Below, piece after piece: positions 36,734 through 45,311 of a DNA stretch of 64,000 nt. This DNA comes from Bacteroidales bacterium. Its GTDB lineage: Bacteria > Bacteroidota > Bacteroidia > Bacteroidales > Lentimicrobiaceae. The stretch covers positions 124,001 through 188,000 of the forward strand of contig JADIZB010000005.1 in the NCBI GenBank assembly GCA_016705005.1, in the 5' to 3' direction. The notes below the pieces were generated by a model. It saw only the letters and a program-made list of their open reading frames with translations. It was not told where the DNA came from and ran no database searches. Each line of letters opens with the position of its first letter. Positions within the stretch are counted from its first letter, which is position 1. The position numbers and the translations under genes are program-made.

Positions 36734-36796
36734 TAAACTGTTATCTGTTAGTTGTTACCTGTTAACTGTTAACTGTTAACTGTTAACTGTTAATCC
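36734..36796. repeat. heptanucleotide tandem repeat (TTAACTG)n
   Basis: About nine 7-bp units run end to end: degenerate TAAACTG, TTATCTG, TTAGTTG and TTACCTG, then four perfect TTAACTG units, then a degenerate TTAATCC. The tract ends at the stop of the frameshifted rhomboid gene. Confidence 0.88.
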
Positions 36797-37631
36797 TCAT
36801 TCCCAGTTATTGTAACGGTGAAGTTTCCTGTTCCAGTATCTGATCAGGAAAAATCCGAAGATCATTCCTCCCAGATGAGCGAAATGGGCCACATTATCCC
36901 CGGGATTATTAGCAAACCCAAAATAAATTTCTGCTGCTCCATACAGTATTACAAACCATTTAGCCTTGATTGGGAAAAAGAAGTAAAGATAAATAAGTGA
37001 ATTTGGAAACATCATTCCGAAAGCCAGAAGAATGCCGAAAACGGCACCGGAAGCACCGACGGTGGGAACATCCATCTGGAGGTTAATAAGGTCATTCATA
37101 TACCCGGAAGCCTTATTGATATATTCACCATTGGTCGGATCAGCGGTCCATGCATTCATGAAGTCGAACAGCTGGCTTTTAAATCCGGGGAAATGATTAT
37201 CAACAAAGGCAGAGAACAACGCCGGATCAGGTGCCCTCATCAATGCAGCAGCATCAGACTGAATCCCTGAAATGGAAATATACATTACAAGCATATGCAC
37301 CAGAGCTGCGCCGATACCTGTGATCAGGTAGTAGGTCAGAAACCTTTTGCCCCCATACATTTTCAAGTGTATAACCGAACATCCAAAGGGCAAACATATT
37401 GAAAAAGATGTGAGAAAAACCTCCATGAAGAAACATGTAGGTCACCAGCTGGGCGGGATTAAATTTGGCCGAGCCAAAATAATGCATTCCCAGGTAGTCT
37501 GTGAGATCAATATGATAAACCTGCTCAATCGAAAGCTGGGCCAGGAAGAACAGCCCATTGATTATCAGCAGGTTTTTGACTACAGGTGGCAACATGCTGA
37601 ACCCCCTGGGTGAATATTGTTGTAAATTCAT
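36797..37631 (-). pseudogene. rhomboid family protease, frameshifted
   Basis: Two overlapping frames make one rhomboid. The first frame (from 37631) encodes the N-terminus and first helices, including MFLHGGFSHIFFNMFALWMFG and LENVWG. The second frame continues with KRFLTYYLITGIGAALVHM, the serine motif GASGAVFG and the histidine motif HFAHLGGMIFG, and ends at 36797. The join is at a five-C run on the plus strand (37350-37354). The frames require a net +1 shift or loss of two bases. It is either a real loss of function, a phase-variable tract or a sequencing/assembly error. It lies 12 bp after mutL on the same strand. Confidence 0.8.
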
Positions 37632-37643
37632 GAACAGTTACTT

Positions 37644-39473
37644 TTAGTTAAATCTTTTATCAAGGTCGTCAGTGCCAATCATTACTGTGATCGTTTTTCC
37701 CGAGGGGCTCAGGTTTGGTACTCTGCAGGCAAAAAGATCATCAACAAGCGACTGCATCTCTTCAGTCATAAGAACTTTCCCGGGTCTGATTGCCAGATTC
37801 CTGGCCATTGATCTTGCCAGGTTGCTTTTCCTGTCAAGTTTCAGGCCGAGTTGGTTCTTTTTGTAATTTTCAAGCACATTTTCGAGTAATTCCTGAATGT
37901 TTTCATCCGGCAGGTCGGCAGGGGTGCCGTTGATAATAAAGGTATTCTGCCCGAAAGGCTCTATAATAAAGCCAAGCAGCGATATTTCACCAAGCAGCTC
38001 ATTGACAAGTTCTGTGTCAGGTGCTGACAATTTAACAGTTTGGGGAAAGAGTTGTTGTTGAGCCATCCCTTTTTTCTGCTCGATCCGGTCAAGAAATCGT
38101 TCAAACAGTACGCGTTCGTGAGCAGACTGTTGATCAATCACCATCAGTCCCGATTTGACTTTTGTGATAATGTACCTGCCTTGGAGCTGCATGAACCCAC
38201 GGTCACCCTGGCCCTCAACACCAAAATCAGAACCTATGATCATAGTCTGACCAGGTAACACTGTTCCGCTTTCATGTTTTAATCCTTCATAAAGCTTTTC
38301 CCAATTGTGGCTTTCTGTGCCTTTGTAGTCGGGACCTGAAGATAACCTTAATTCAGGCTGCGGATTTTTGGTAAACGGGTTGAAGTCAGGATTGATATGA
38401 ATACCCGGGGCATTCACCTGCTTGTCTTTCGGAAAATTGAAATTGAAACTCTGTTCTGCTTCAAAATCAAGGGTGGAGGAGAGGCTGTATTTTCCAATGG
38501 CAGCACGAACTGCTGACCTTAAAATAGCATATATTGTCTGATGATCCTGGAAATTGACTTCTGTCTTGGTTGGATGTATGTTTATATCAATCTGGGCCGG
38601 GTCAACCTCCAAAAAAAGAAAATAGGAGGGAAAGTATCCTTCAGGGATCAGGTCATGGAAAGCTTCCTCCACAGCATGGTTCAGATAGGGATGTCTGATG
38701 TAGCGGTTGTTGGCGAAAAAGTACTGTTCACCCTTGGTCTTCCGTGCATTTTCCGGTTTTCCGATAAAGCCCGAAACTTTAACAACATTGGTTTCCTGAT
38801 TTACCGAAATAAGTTTTTCAAAATTAACTGTCCCCATAGCGTTGGCTATCCTTTGCTTCAGGCCGGATTTAGGCAATTGGAACAGTGGTTTGCCATTGTT
38901 GGTAAAATTGAAGGCAATGCCAGGGTTGACAAGTACAACGCGTTCAAACTCTTCGATGATATGTCTGAGTTCAGCGGGATCGGATTTCAGAAAATTCCTT
39001 CGTGCCGGGACATTGAAGAACAGGTTTTTAATCTGAATAGAGGTCCCTGCAGAACAGGCGCAGGGTTGCTGACTTTTTACAACTGAACCTTCAATGATCA
39101 GTTGTGTGCCAAGTTCATCTTCCATTCGCCTGGTTTTCATTTCCACCTGTGCAATGGCGGCGATGGATGCCAGGGCTTCACCCCGGAAGCCAAAAGTTTT
39201 GATGCGGAATAAATCTTCAGCACTTTTAATTTTAGAGGTAGCATGCCGTTCAAAGCACATCCGGGCATCGGTCGGCGACATTCCGCATCCGTTATCGATG
39301 ATCTGAATCAGTGTTTTACCTGCATCTTTAATAATCAACTCAATAGTATCTCCACCCGCATCAATTGCATTTTCAAGCAACTCTTTCACAGCGGAGCCAG
39401 GCCTCTGGATTACTTCTCCTGCGGCAATCTGGTTGGCAACTGAATCGGGCAAAAGCCTGATGATATCTGACAT
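37644..39473 (-). CDS. mutL: DNA mismatch repair protein MutL
   Basis: A 609-aa GHKL ATPase. N-terminal motifs are ELLENAIDAG near residue 32, DNGCGM near 60 and GFRGEALASI near 95. The C-terminal dimerisation domain (about 400-609) has DQQSAHERVLFE where endonuclease-type MutL has DQHA(X)2E(X)4E, and SPSGKT near the end where those proteins have CPHGRP. MutL links mismatch recognition by MutS to strand removal. It follows a small membrane-protein gene by 21 bp and precedes the rhomboid genes. Confidence 0.96.
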   Translation of the reverse strand: MSDIIRLLPDSVANQIAAGEVIQRPGSAVKELLENAIDAGGDTIELIIKDAGKTLIQIIDNGCGMSPTDARMCFERHATSKIKSAEDLFRIKTFGFRGEALASIAAIAQVEMKTRRMEDELGTQLIIEGSVVKSQQPCACSAGTSIQIKNLFFNVPARRNFLKSDPAELRHIIEEFERVVLVNPGIAFNFTNNGKPLFQLPKSGLKQRIANAMGTVNFEKLISVNQETNVVKVSGFIGKPENARKTKGEQYFFANNRYIRHPYLNHAVEEAFHDLIPEGYFPSYFLFLEVDPAQIDINIHPTKTEVNFQDHQTIYAILRSAVRAAIGKYSLSSTLDFEAEQSFNFNFPKDKQVNAPGIHINPDFNPFTKNPQPELRLSSGPDYKGTESHNWEKLYEGLKHESGTVLPGQTMIIGSDFGVEGQGDRGFMQLQGRYIITKVKSGLMVIDQQSAHERVLFERFLDRIEQKKGMAQQQLFPQTVKLSAPDTELVNELLGEISLLGFIIEPFGQNTFIINGTPADLPDENIQELLENVLENYKKNQLGLKLDRKSNLARSMARNLAIRPGKVLMTEEMQSLVDDLFACRVPNLSPSGKTITVMIGTDDLDKRFN

Positions 39474-39494
39474 AAGGAAGGACTATCCGGGAAG

Positions 39495-39755
39495 TTAACG
39501 GAAGAAGATAAAATAAAGGATGACTATCGCTGCAATAAAATAAATGTAAAGTGTCCGTTTGGAAATCACATTGTTTCTTTTCTCCCTGACCCTCCAGGTT
39601 TCCCTGATCCTCGACCGCATCCGGTCAGTAATCTGTTCTTCTGGATTGGTATACTTCTTCATCCGTTCTTCCATTTCCTCTTTTTTCTTGTCATAATAAA
39701 GAGGCTTATAATTGAACGGTTTGGGCTTTCGTGTATTAAAGGCAACTATTTTCAT
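39495..39755 (-). CDS. small tail-anchored hypothetical protein
   Basis: An 86-aa protein. The N-terminus MKIVAFNTRKPKPFNYKP is followed by a highly charged Lys/Glu/Arg region, and one C-terminal hydrophobic helix (YIYFIAAIVILYFIFF) would anchor it with the charged part in the cytoplasm. Similar small proteins upstream of mutL in Bacteroidota have been mislabelled as riboflavin synthase beta subunit; nothing here supports that. The ATG at 39755 is preferred over an upstream start at 39797. Confidence 0.7.
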   Translation of the reverse strand: MKIVAFNTRKPKPFNYKPLYYDKKKEEMEERMKKYTNPEEQITDRMRSRIRETWRVREKRNNVISKRTLYIYFIAAIVILYFIFFR

Positions 39756-39861
39756 GATATCTGAATTTCGGTTTGAAAGATGCTGAAAATGAACCAAAAA
39801 GAAACAGGCTCAGATCGGTATCATCACGTTTTCTATAATACAAAAATACCACTTTTTTCAA

Positions 39862-39869
39862 TAATTTTG
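39862..39869 (+). promoter_or_regulatory. candidate -7 element for the GroES-like gene
   Basis: TAATTTTG, 45 bases ahead of the ATG at 39915. No -33 TTG seen. Confidence 0.4.
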
Positions 39870-39914
39870 CCCAAGTTTTCAATGCCTGGTGCAGGGTAAA
39901 GTAATTATCATCCA

Positions 39915-40298
39915 ATGAAACAAAACAGTCCGGACAATTTGCAGAAGCTTCTCGTTGTGGGAGACAGGCTCCTGATCAAACCTCTTACACTTTCCAGGAA
40001 ATCAAAAGGAGGATTATTTTTGCCACCAGGCTACAATGAGAAGGAGGAAATTCAATCGGGCTATGTCCTGAAAACGGGGCCGGGATATCCGTTGCCTGCT
40101 ACCCATGAAGATGACGAAATATGGAAGCAACAGTCAGGTGACAACATCGTGTATATACCTCTTCAGGCAAAAGTTGGAGATCTGGCCATTTATCTCCAGA
40201 AAGGAGCCATAGAGATAAATTATAACGATGATAAATACTTTATAGTACCTATGCAATCAGTGCTTCTGCTTGAGCGTGATGAAGATGCTTTGCTTTGA
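39915..40298 (+). CDS. GroES-like co-chaperonin family protein
   Basis: A 127-aa protein whose core (KLLVVGDRLLIKPL, then SKGGLFLPPGYNEKEEIQSGYVLKTGPG) matches the Cpn10 fold, but with a longer and different mobile region (PATHEDDEIWKQQSGDNIVYIPLQ). It is longer than classical GroES (about 95 aa) and no groEL is adjacent, so it is probably the divergent GroES paralogue seen in Bacteroidota rather than the main co-chaperonin. It is monocistronic with a terminator behind it. Confidence 0.8.
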   Translation: MKQNSPDNLQKLLVVGDRLLIKPLTLSRKSKGGLFLPPGYNEKEEIQSGYVLKTGPGYPLPATHEDDEIWKQQSGDNIVYIPLQAKVGDLAIYLQKGAIEINYNDDKYFIVPMQSVLLLERDEDALL

Positions 40299-40323
40299 CT
40301 TTTCGCAGGAAAAAGTGAAAAAG

Positions 40324-40360
40324 AAAACCATCTTCTTGAATGACAGGAAGATGGTTTTTT
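40324..40360. terminator. bidirectional terminator between convergent genes
   Basis: A 12-bp stem (AAAACCATCTTC/GAAGATGGTTTT) with an 11-base loop, T's after it on the plus strand and an A-rich flank serving the minus strand. It separates the GroES-like gene from the DUF6580-like gene. Confidence 0.82.
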
Positions 40361-40384
40361 CTGATTCAGAGAATCCGGTATCAA

Positions 40385-40912
40385 TCAGGCTTTGATCAGC
40401 TTAGGGAAACGGAGTCCCAGAAGATAGAACCCACCGAATAGAATGGCGTTATAAAATAAATCCCCCAACAATCCATTGTTAAAGAAAGGAACTCCAGCGG
40501 CATATGCCTGCATGAGTCCTGAAATATCTTTAGAATACGGCATCATCCCGCTTAACCAGGAACCGAAATTGGTAATGATAAAAAATACAACCGATGAAAA
40601 AACTGATGCCAGTGCAACATTTCCGGTTTTCATCCGGTTGCTTAACCAGATACCGGTAAGAACAGTGATACCGAATGCTGCATAAACTGCGATCATTGTA
40701 GCATGAAATCCCAGAAAAAGATCACTGATAAGCATGGCTGCTACAGGGATCAGAAAAGCAAGTGATTTTCTGCTGATGTTTGCTCCGCTGAAAAGCGCAA
40801 TCGCAGCTACTGGTGTAAAATTGGGCCAATGTGGTACCAGGCGCATAAAAGCAGCTGTAAGAATCGCTGTCACGATCAGCATCATTCTGGGAGAAAATAA
40901 CTTATTGTTCAT
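40385..40912 (-). CDS. DUF6580-like integral membrane protein (ECF S-component-like)
   Basis: A 175-aa protein with five to six hydrophobic segments. It begins with LRLVPHWPNFTPVAAIALF-type sequence (here MRLVPHWPNFTPV) and has GIWLSN, FFIITNFGSWLSGMMPYS and the C-terminal LGDLFYNAILFGGFYLLG, typical of this family. It may be a substrate-binding subunit of an energy-coupling factor vitamin transporter. The ATG at 40912 is used; the upstream TTG at 40942 lies inside a -7 box (40940-40947). Confidence 0.78.
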   Translation of the reverse strand: MNNKLFSPRMMLIVTAILTAAFMRLVPHWPNFTPVAAIALFSGANISRKSLAFLIPVAAMLISDLFLGFHATMIAVYAAFGITVLTGIWLSNRMKTGNVALASVFSSVVFFIITNFGSWLSGMMPYSKDISGLMQAYAAGVPFFNNGLLGDLFYNAILFGGFYLLGLRFPKLIKA

Positions 40913-40939
40913 GTTCAGACCGGGTTTAGTTTGTGTGTC

Positions 40940-40947
40940 CAAAATTA
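40940..40947 (-). promoter_or_regulatory. candidate -7 element for the DUF6580-like gene
   Basis: TAATTTTG on the minus strand, 27 bases ahead of the ATG at 40912; it rules out the overlapping TTG as the start. Confidence 0.45.
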
Positions 40948-41181
40948 TAAAAGGTTTTCGATTTACCGGCTATTTCAGCTGCCAATTTTATATTTCTGAA
41001 TAATTCCCGGTCATGCTCATTGAACACGCGAATTAATTGATTGTTTATTTTCTGATTTAGATGAAACCCAACCGAACAATTTCTATTCTGTAAGAGTGAT
41101 TTACCCTTCTTTGTTGAAAAGTTTTATGAAAAGCCTGAAAAAAAAGCATTTTATATAAAAAATGCAGTTGAAAATTATGTT

Positions 41182-41189
41182 TAAGTTTG
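41182..41189 (+). promoter_or_regulatory. candidate -7 element for the amidohydrolase gene
   Basis: TAAGTTTG, 16 bases ahead of the ATG at 41206, which would give a very short leader. Confidence 0.35.
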
Positions 41190-41205
41190 CTGAAAATTTA
41201 GCCTG

Positions 41206-42846
41206 ATGTTGCGAAGATTAATATTCTTACCGGCTATTATTATGGGACTCACTTCCTGCTTCAGCGACAGAGCTTCTGCTGACCTTATTATTCAGAATGC
41301 AGTAATCTATACTGCCGATAGTGCTTTCAGCATTCAGGCTGCCATGGCAATTGCTGACGGAAAAATACTTGAAGTTGGTGATAATGATCTTATCAATGGA
41401 AAGTATCAGGCTGATTCAGTGATTGATGCAGGGGGCAAAGCCATTTATCCTGGTTTTATTGATGCCCACAGCCATTTCTATGGTTTATCACTGTTAAGCA
41501 GGTACGCAGACCTTTCTGATGCCGCTTCTTTTGATATGGTATTGGACATACTTCGTCAACAGCAGGAAAAAACCCAGGCAAACTGGATTACCGGCCGTGG
41601 CTGGGATCAGAATAAATGGCCTGACCACCAGTTCCCTGATAATAAAAAACTGAATGAATTGTTCCCTGAGATTCCGGTTGTGCTGATCAGGGTTGACGGA
41701 CATGCAGTTCTGGCGAATGAAGCAGCAATTGTACTTTCGGGCCTTACAACTGACAGTATAGTAAATAATAAGGAAGCCATCATTAAAAACGGCAATTTTA
41801 CCGGAATTTTTATGGAAGCGATGGCAGACAGGTTTCGCAACCTGATACCGGAACCTGCAGGTCTTGAACTTTCAGATCTGGTTACCTCCGCTGCAGAAAA
41901 GTGTTATCAGGTTGGCCTGACAATGGTTACTGATGCCGGGCTAGATGCCCGGATCATTGATTTTTATGACAGTCTGCAAAAAGAGGATAATCTCCAGATG
42001 TCCATCTATGTGATGTTGAATCCCAACGAAGAAAATTTCAATCGTTTTCTAAAAAAGGGAATCGTCAGAAAACCCAGCCTGATTGTTCGGTCAGTTAAAA
42101 TCTATGCAGACGGGGCTCTTGGCTCAAGAGGGGCATGCCTGCTGAAACCCTACAGTGATTCACCCGGCGATTATGGCATACTCACCATAACCCCGGAAGA
42201 ACTTGGAAGATACTGTGTTATGGCATACGATAACGGTTATCAGGTAAATACTCATGCGATTGGTGATTCTGCAGTTAGAACAGCACTAAAGGTATATAGC
42301 GACTACCTTCTTCCTCAGAACGATCTTCGCTGGCGTATTGAACATGCCCAGGTTGTGCATCCGGATGATTATAAATTATTCGGTGAATATTCAATCATTC
42401 CTTCTGTCCAGGCGACCCACGCCACTTCTGATATGGGATGGGCAAAGCAGCGACTCGGTGATCATCGCATCAGAAATGCATATGCTTACAAAAGTCTGAT
42501 GGATCAGAATGGGTGGATTCCCAATGGAACTGATTTTCCCATTGAAGATATCAGTCCGGTGCTAACATTCTACGCTTCCGTTGCCAGAAAAGATATCCAT
42601 GGAAGACCCTCTAAGGGATTCCAGAAAGAAAACGCCCTTACACGTCAGGAAGCGCTAAGGTCGATAACCCTATGGGCCGCTAAAGCTTGTTTCGAAGAAG
42701 ACCGCAGGGGTAGTATTGAACCCGGGAAAAATGCCGATTTCGTCATCACAGACCGCGACATGATGCAGATTCCGGAACGCGAGATTCATCTTACCAAAGT
42801 CCTTCGCACTGTAATAAAAGGACAAACAGTGTATTTAAGCAATTAA
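41206..42846 (+). CDS. YtcJ-like amidohydrolase, predicted lipoprotein
   Basis: A 546-aa metal-dependent hydrolase. The N-terminus is a lipoprotein signal (FLPAIIMGLTSC). The amidohydrolase core shows GFIDAHSHF (metal ligands near residue 90), GRGWDQNKWP, TDAGLDAR, KIYADGALGSRGA, THAIGDSAVRTAL and WRIEHAQVVHPDD, and ends with PGKNADFVITD. Family members act on N-substituted formamides and similar amides; the true substrate is unknown. It is likely periplasmic and anchored to a membrane. Confidence 0.88.
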   Translation: MLRRLIFLPAIIMGLTSCFSDRASADLIIQNAVIYTADSAFSIQAAMAIADGKILEVGDNDLINGKYQADSVIDAGGKAIYPGFIDAHSHFYGLSLLSRYADLSDAASFDMVLDILRQQQEKTQANWITGRGWDQNKWPDHQFPDNKKLNELFPEIPVVLIRVDGHAVLANEAAIVLSGLTTDSIVNNKEAIIKNGNFTGIFMEAMADRFRNLIPEPAGLELSDLVTSAAEKCYQVGLTMVTDAGLDARIIDFYDSLQKEDNLQMSIYVMLNPNEENFNRFLKKGIVRKPSLIVRSVKIYADGALGSRGACLLKPYSDSPGDYGILTITPEELGRYCVMAYDNGYQVNTHAIGDSAVRTALKVYSDYLLPQNDLRWRIEHAQVVHPDDYKLFGEYSIIPSVQATHATSDMGWAKQRLGDHRIRNAYAYKSLMDQNGWIPNGTDFPIEDISPVLTFYASVARKDIHGRPSKGFQKENALTRQEALRSITLWAAKACFEEDRRGSIEPGKNADFVITDRDMMQIPEREIHLTKVLRTVIKGQTVYLSN

Positions 42847-42918
42847 GAAGTTCCTTTCATTCTCTTATTGAACAAACAATTCCGGCAGGCTGTTTAAGTT
42901 GTTGCTTAAGGAATTGTA

Positions 42919-43410
42919 ATGAAATCAACTATACCTGTATTACTGACATTGGTTTTTATGTCCGCACTGAGTCCACTCAGATCTCAGGATATCAGGGTTA
43001 TGGATTTCAAAGGACTTGAATTTCTGCTGAATCAGCGGAACGACACAACTTATGTGATTAATTTCTGGGCAACATGGTGTATTCCCTGTGTGAAGGAATT
43101 GCCGGCTTTTCAGCAATTGCATGATCAATACGGGAACAACAATGTACATGTTATCCTCGTTAGTCTTGACTTTAAAAAAGATCTGGAAACACGTCTTAAA
43201 CCATTCATTATCAAGAATAAACTGACGCCTGAGGTGATTCTTCTTTATGATCCGGATGGAAATGCATGGATTGACAAGGTATCGTCCGATTGGTCAGGTG
43301 CACTGCCGGCAACAATGATCTTTAACCGGAATTTCCGGGCATTCTATGAAAAGAGCTTCATCTATGAAGAATTACAAAACATTATTAACCTAAACCTTAT
43401 CCCAAAATGA
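42919..43410 (+). CDS. TlpA-like thioredoxin-fold protein, exported
   Basis: A 163-aa protein with a signal peptide (VLLTLVFMSALSPLRSQ) and a TlpA/ResA-type thioredoxin domain. The redox pair is in FWATWCIPCVKELP near residue 55, and the cis-proline region ALPATMIFNR is present. The likely role is periplasmic disulfide reduction, for example in cytochrome c maturation. Its stop overlaps the start of the next gene by 4 bp. Confidence 0.88.
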   Translation: MKSTIPVLLTLVFMSALSPLRSQDIRVMDFKGLEFLLNQRNDTTYVINFWATWCIPCVKELPAFQQLHDQYGNNNVHVILVSLDFKKDLETRLKPFIIKNKLTPEVILLYDPDGNAWIDKVSSDWSGALPATMIFNRNFRAFYEKSFIYEELQNIINLNLIPK

Positions 43411-44012
43411 AAAATATCCTCATTTCGCTTTTAATGATCATCACATCATGTTTTAACCTCTCAGCCCAGGGGTATCAGGTTGGGGCTGATGCGGTGGATT
43501 TCAGATTAAAAAATGTAGACGGCACCATGGTTTCACTTGCCAACTTCCCTGAAGCCAAAGGATTTATTGTCATATTTACCTGTAACCATTGCCCGTTCTC
43601 CATTGCCTATGAAGACCGCATTCTGGCGCTTGACGCAAAGTATAAAAAACTTGGTTTTCCTGTGATAGCAATCAATCCAAATGATCCAGGTGTTGTGCCG
43701 GCCGATGGTTATAAAGAAATGCAACTTCGATCATCTGAGAAGGGATTTACATTTCCATATTTATTTGATGAAGGACAGAAGATTTATCCGATTTATGGAG
43801 CCACCAGGACTCCTCATGTATTCCTGCTGCAGAAAACAGATGATAAGCTGAAAGTTGCCTATATTGGTGCCATTGATGATAATTCACAGGAACCGGAAGC
43901 AGTAAAGGAAAAATATGTTGAGAATGCTGTGAATGCATTACTGGCAGGCAAAACACCTCAGCCCGGATTTACAAAAGCCATCGGATGCACCATAAAAGCG
44001 GGTGCGAAATAG
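43407..44012 (+). CDS. AhpC/TSA-type thioredoxin family protein, exported
   Basis: A 201-aa protein with a signal peptide (ISLLMIITSCFNLSAQ). A peroxiredoxin/thioredoxin-like fold carries the redox motif FTCNHCPFSIAYEDR (CxxC near residue 54) and GATRTPHVFLLQK with the cis-proline. A C-terminal cysteine occurs in KAIGCTIK. It is coupled to the TlpA-like gene through an ATGA overlap, so the two probably form one periplasmic redox unit. Confidence 0.86.
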   Translation: MKNILISLLMIITSCFNLSAQGYQVGADAVDFRLKNVDGTMVSLANFPEAKGFIVIFTCNHCPFSIAYEDRILALDAKYKKLGFPVIAINPNDPGVVPADGYKEMQLRSSEKGFTFPYLFDEGQKIYPIYGATRTPHVFLLQKTDDKLKVAYIGAIDDNSQEPEAVKEKYVENAVNALLAGKTPQPGFTKAIGCTIKAGAK

Positions 44013-44183
44013 AAAAGGACGATTTGTGATTATCAACACAGAGTTGCAGTGATTCGTTGTAATTAAACCTTACACCGACCTATACCGGCATTTTGAATGG
44101 TAATAAATTGCCTGCAGGTTTTCCGTTTTTTTTATTTTCCACAATCTTTAAAAAAGCTTTACTTTGCATAAAAGCAATTGTGA

Positions 44184-44609
44184 ATGGATCATCTGTTCAG
44201 TCAAGCCGGACTTCCAGATCTGGAAAGGGAAATCGAATTCTCAACATCCAAAAGCAGTGGAAAAGGTGGTCAGCACGTTAATACCACAGAAACAAGGGTT
44301 GAATTAAAATTTAATATCCGTTCATCTCTATTGCTTTCCGGAGATCAGAAGGACCTGTTGCTGATCAGGCTGGATTCCAGGCTAACGGAAGCCGGAACCC
44401 TCAGGATGTATTCACAGAAGGAGAGGAGCCAGTCGGCCAATAAGGAAGATGTATTAATCCGATTTTATACATTGATATCCAAAGCTTTGATTCCTGTCAA
44501 AAAGCGTATTCCTGTCAGGCCGGGCAAGGCTGCCAGGGAATCAAGACTCCGTTTGAAAAAAGCACTTTCCCAAAAGAAATTCTTGCGAAAAGCTCCCGGT
44601 GATGAATAG
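44184..44609 (+). CDS. arfB: alternative ribosome-rescue peptidyl-tRNA hydrolase
   Basis: A 141-aa protein with the class I release-factor GGQ motif in SGKGGQHVNTTETRVEL near residue 28 and a basic C-terminal tail (RPGKAARESRLRLKKALSQKKFLRK), the combination that defines ArfB/YaeJ/ICT1. It enters ribosomes stalled on non-stop mRNA and hydrolyses the peptidyl-tRNA. The short length and lack of a codon-recognition domain separate it from PrfA/PrfB. Confidence 0.93.
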   Translation: MDHLFSQAGLPDLEREIEFSTSKSSGKGGQHVNTTETRVELKFNIRSSLLLSGDQKDLLLIRLDSRLTEAGTLRMYSQKERSQSANKEDVLIRFYTLISKALIPVKKRIPVRPGKAARESRLRLKKALSQKKFLRKAPGDE

Positions 44610-44774
44610 ATTTTTATTTGTATAATTAATTGATATTAAATACTTTATAAAAATATTTCTGAATGTATATTAAGATCAACTGCATTAATTTCTAACCTGA
44701 CATTTAGAAAATATTCAATACTACAAACACAACTACTGTAAATTAAATATTGAAAGTGATTGGCAGGAGGGAGG

Positions 44775-45110
44775 CTAACGGATAAAGTGGGGCATATCTT
44801 CCGGGATGACCATTGAAAGTTCTACCAGGCCTGCGAATTCTCCGTTTACAAACCATGGACTTTGATATATGAGTTTCTTCATGCCATTTTTCTCAATGGT
44901 ATAAACGTTTGTAGCCTTATCATCTGTCAGATGGGCTATAATGGCCTGCGACCTGAGATTGTGACAATTGTTCAGCGGCTGACCGATGAGTTCAAGCCCG
45001 CCATATTTAGCGAAGACTTCAGCTGATTTGTTGTTCATCTCTACTATTTTACCATCCTTGTCTGTAACAGTAATGGCAATGGGCAGTTCCTGAGTCCAGT
45101 TGACTTTCAT
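44775..45110 (-). CDS. single-domain PAS protein
   Basis: A 111-aa protein that is essentially one PAS domain (VTDKDGKIVEMNNKSAEVFAKYGG, GQPLNNCHN, IYQSPWFVNGEFAGLVELSM). No output domain is attached, so it may be a stand-alone sensor acting through a partner. The ligand is unknown. The upstream region is shared with the divergent tRNA-Arg gene. Confidence 0.83.
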   Translation of the reverse strand: MKVNWTQELPIAITVTDKDGKIVEMNNKSAEVFAKYGGLELIGQPLNNCHNLRSQAIIAHLTDDKATNVYTIEKNGMKKLIYQSPWFVNGEFAGLVELSMVIPEDMPHFIR

Positions 45111-45139
45111 CTGAATATTTTTTTTTGTTTCTGAGGCTT

Positions 45140-45147
45140 CAAAAGTA
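45140..45147 (-). promoter_or_regulatory. candidate -7 element for the PAS gene
   Basis: TACTTTTG on the minus strand, 29 bases ahead of the ATG, only 9 bases from the -33 element of the divergent tRNA promoter. Confidence 0.45.
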
Positions 45148-45156
45148 CCTTAATAA

Positions 45157-45186
45157 TTTGAAAATCCGGAAAATTGTATATCTTTG
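45157..45186 (+). promoter_or_regulatory. promoter of tRNA-Arg (TTTG-N18-TATCTTTG)
   Basis: TTTG at 45157-45160 and TATCTTTG at 45179-45186 match both elements of the Bacteroidota vegetative promoter with 18 bases between them. Transcription would start about 6 bases ahead of the tRNA. Confidence 0.85.
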
Positions 45187-45198
45187 CACCCTCGAAAT

Positions 45199-45272
45199 GG
45201 CCCCGTAGCTCAACTGAATAGAGTATCTGACTACGGATCAGAAGGTTACAGGTTTGAATCCTGTCGGGGTCA
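45199..45272 (+). tRNA. tRNA-Arg (anticodon ACG)
   Basis: A full cloverleaf can be drawn. The acceptor arm is GGCCCCG/CGGGGTC, the D arm GCTC/GAGT, and the anticodon arm TCTGA-CTACGGA-TCAGA with anticodon ACG. The T arm is ACAGG-TTTGAAT-CCTGT, with an A discriminator. The 3' CCA is not encoded. The A at position 34 is presumably deaminated to inosine. A promoter lies just upstream and a terminator just downstream, so it is a single-gene unit. Confidence 0.95.
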
Positions 45273-45276
45273 CAAG

Positions 45277-45303
45277 AAAAGGGATGATTTTCATCCCTTT
45301 TTT
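45277..45303 (+). terminator. rho-independent terminator of tRNA-Arg
   Basis: An 11-bp stem (AAAAGGGATGA/TCATCCCTTTT) with a TTT loop and trailing T's, 5 bases after the tRNA. Confidence 0.88.
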
Positions 45304-45311
45304 ATTGCACC

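Noticed and set aside
37340..37360. Programmed ribosomal frameshift in the rhomboid gene
   Set aside because: The shift needed is +1 (or -2) and no stop codon or stimulatory structure typical of a programmed site is evident; an indel is simpler.
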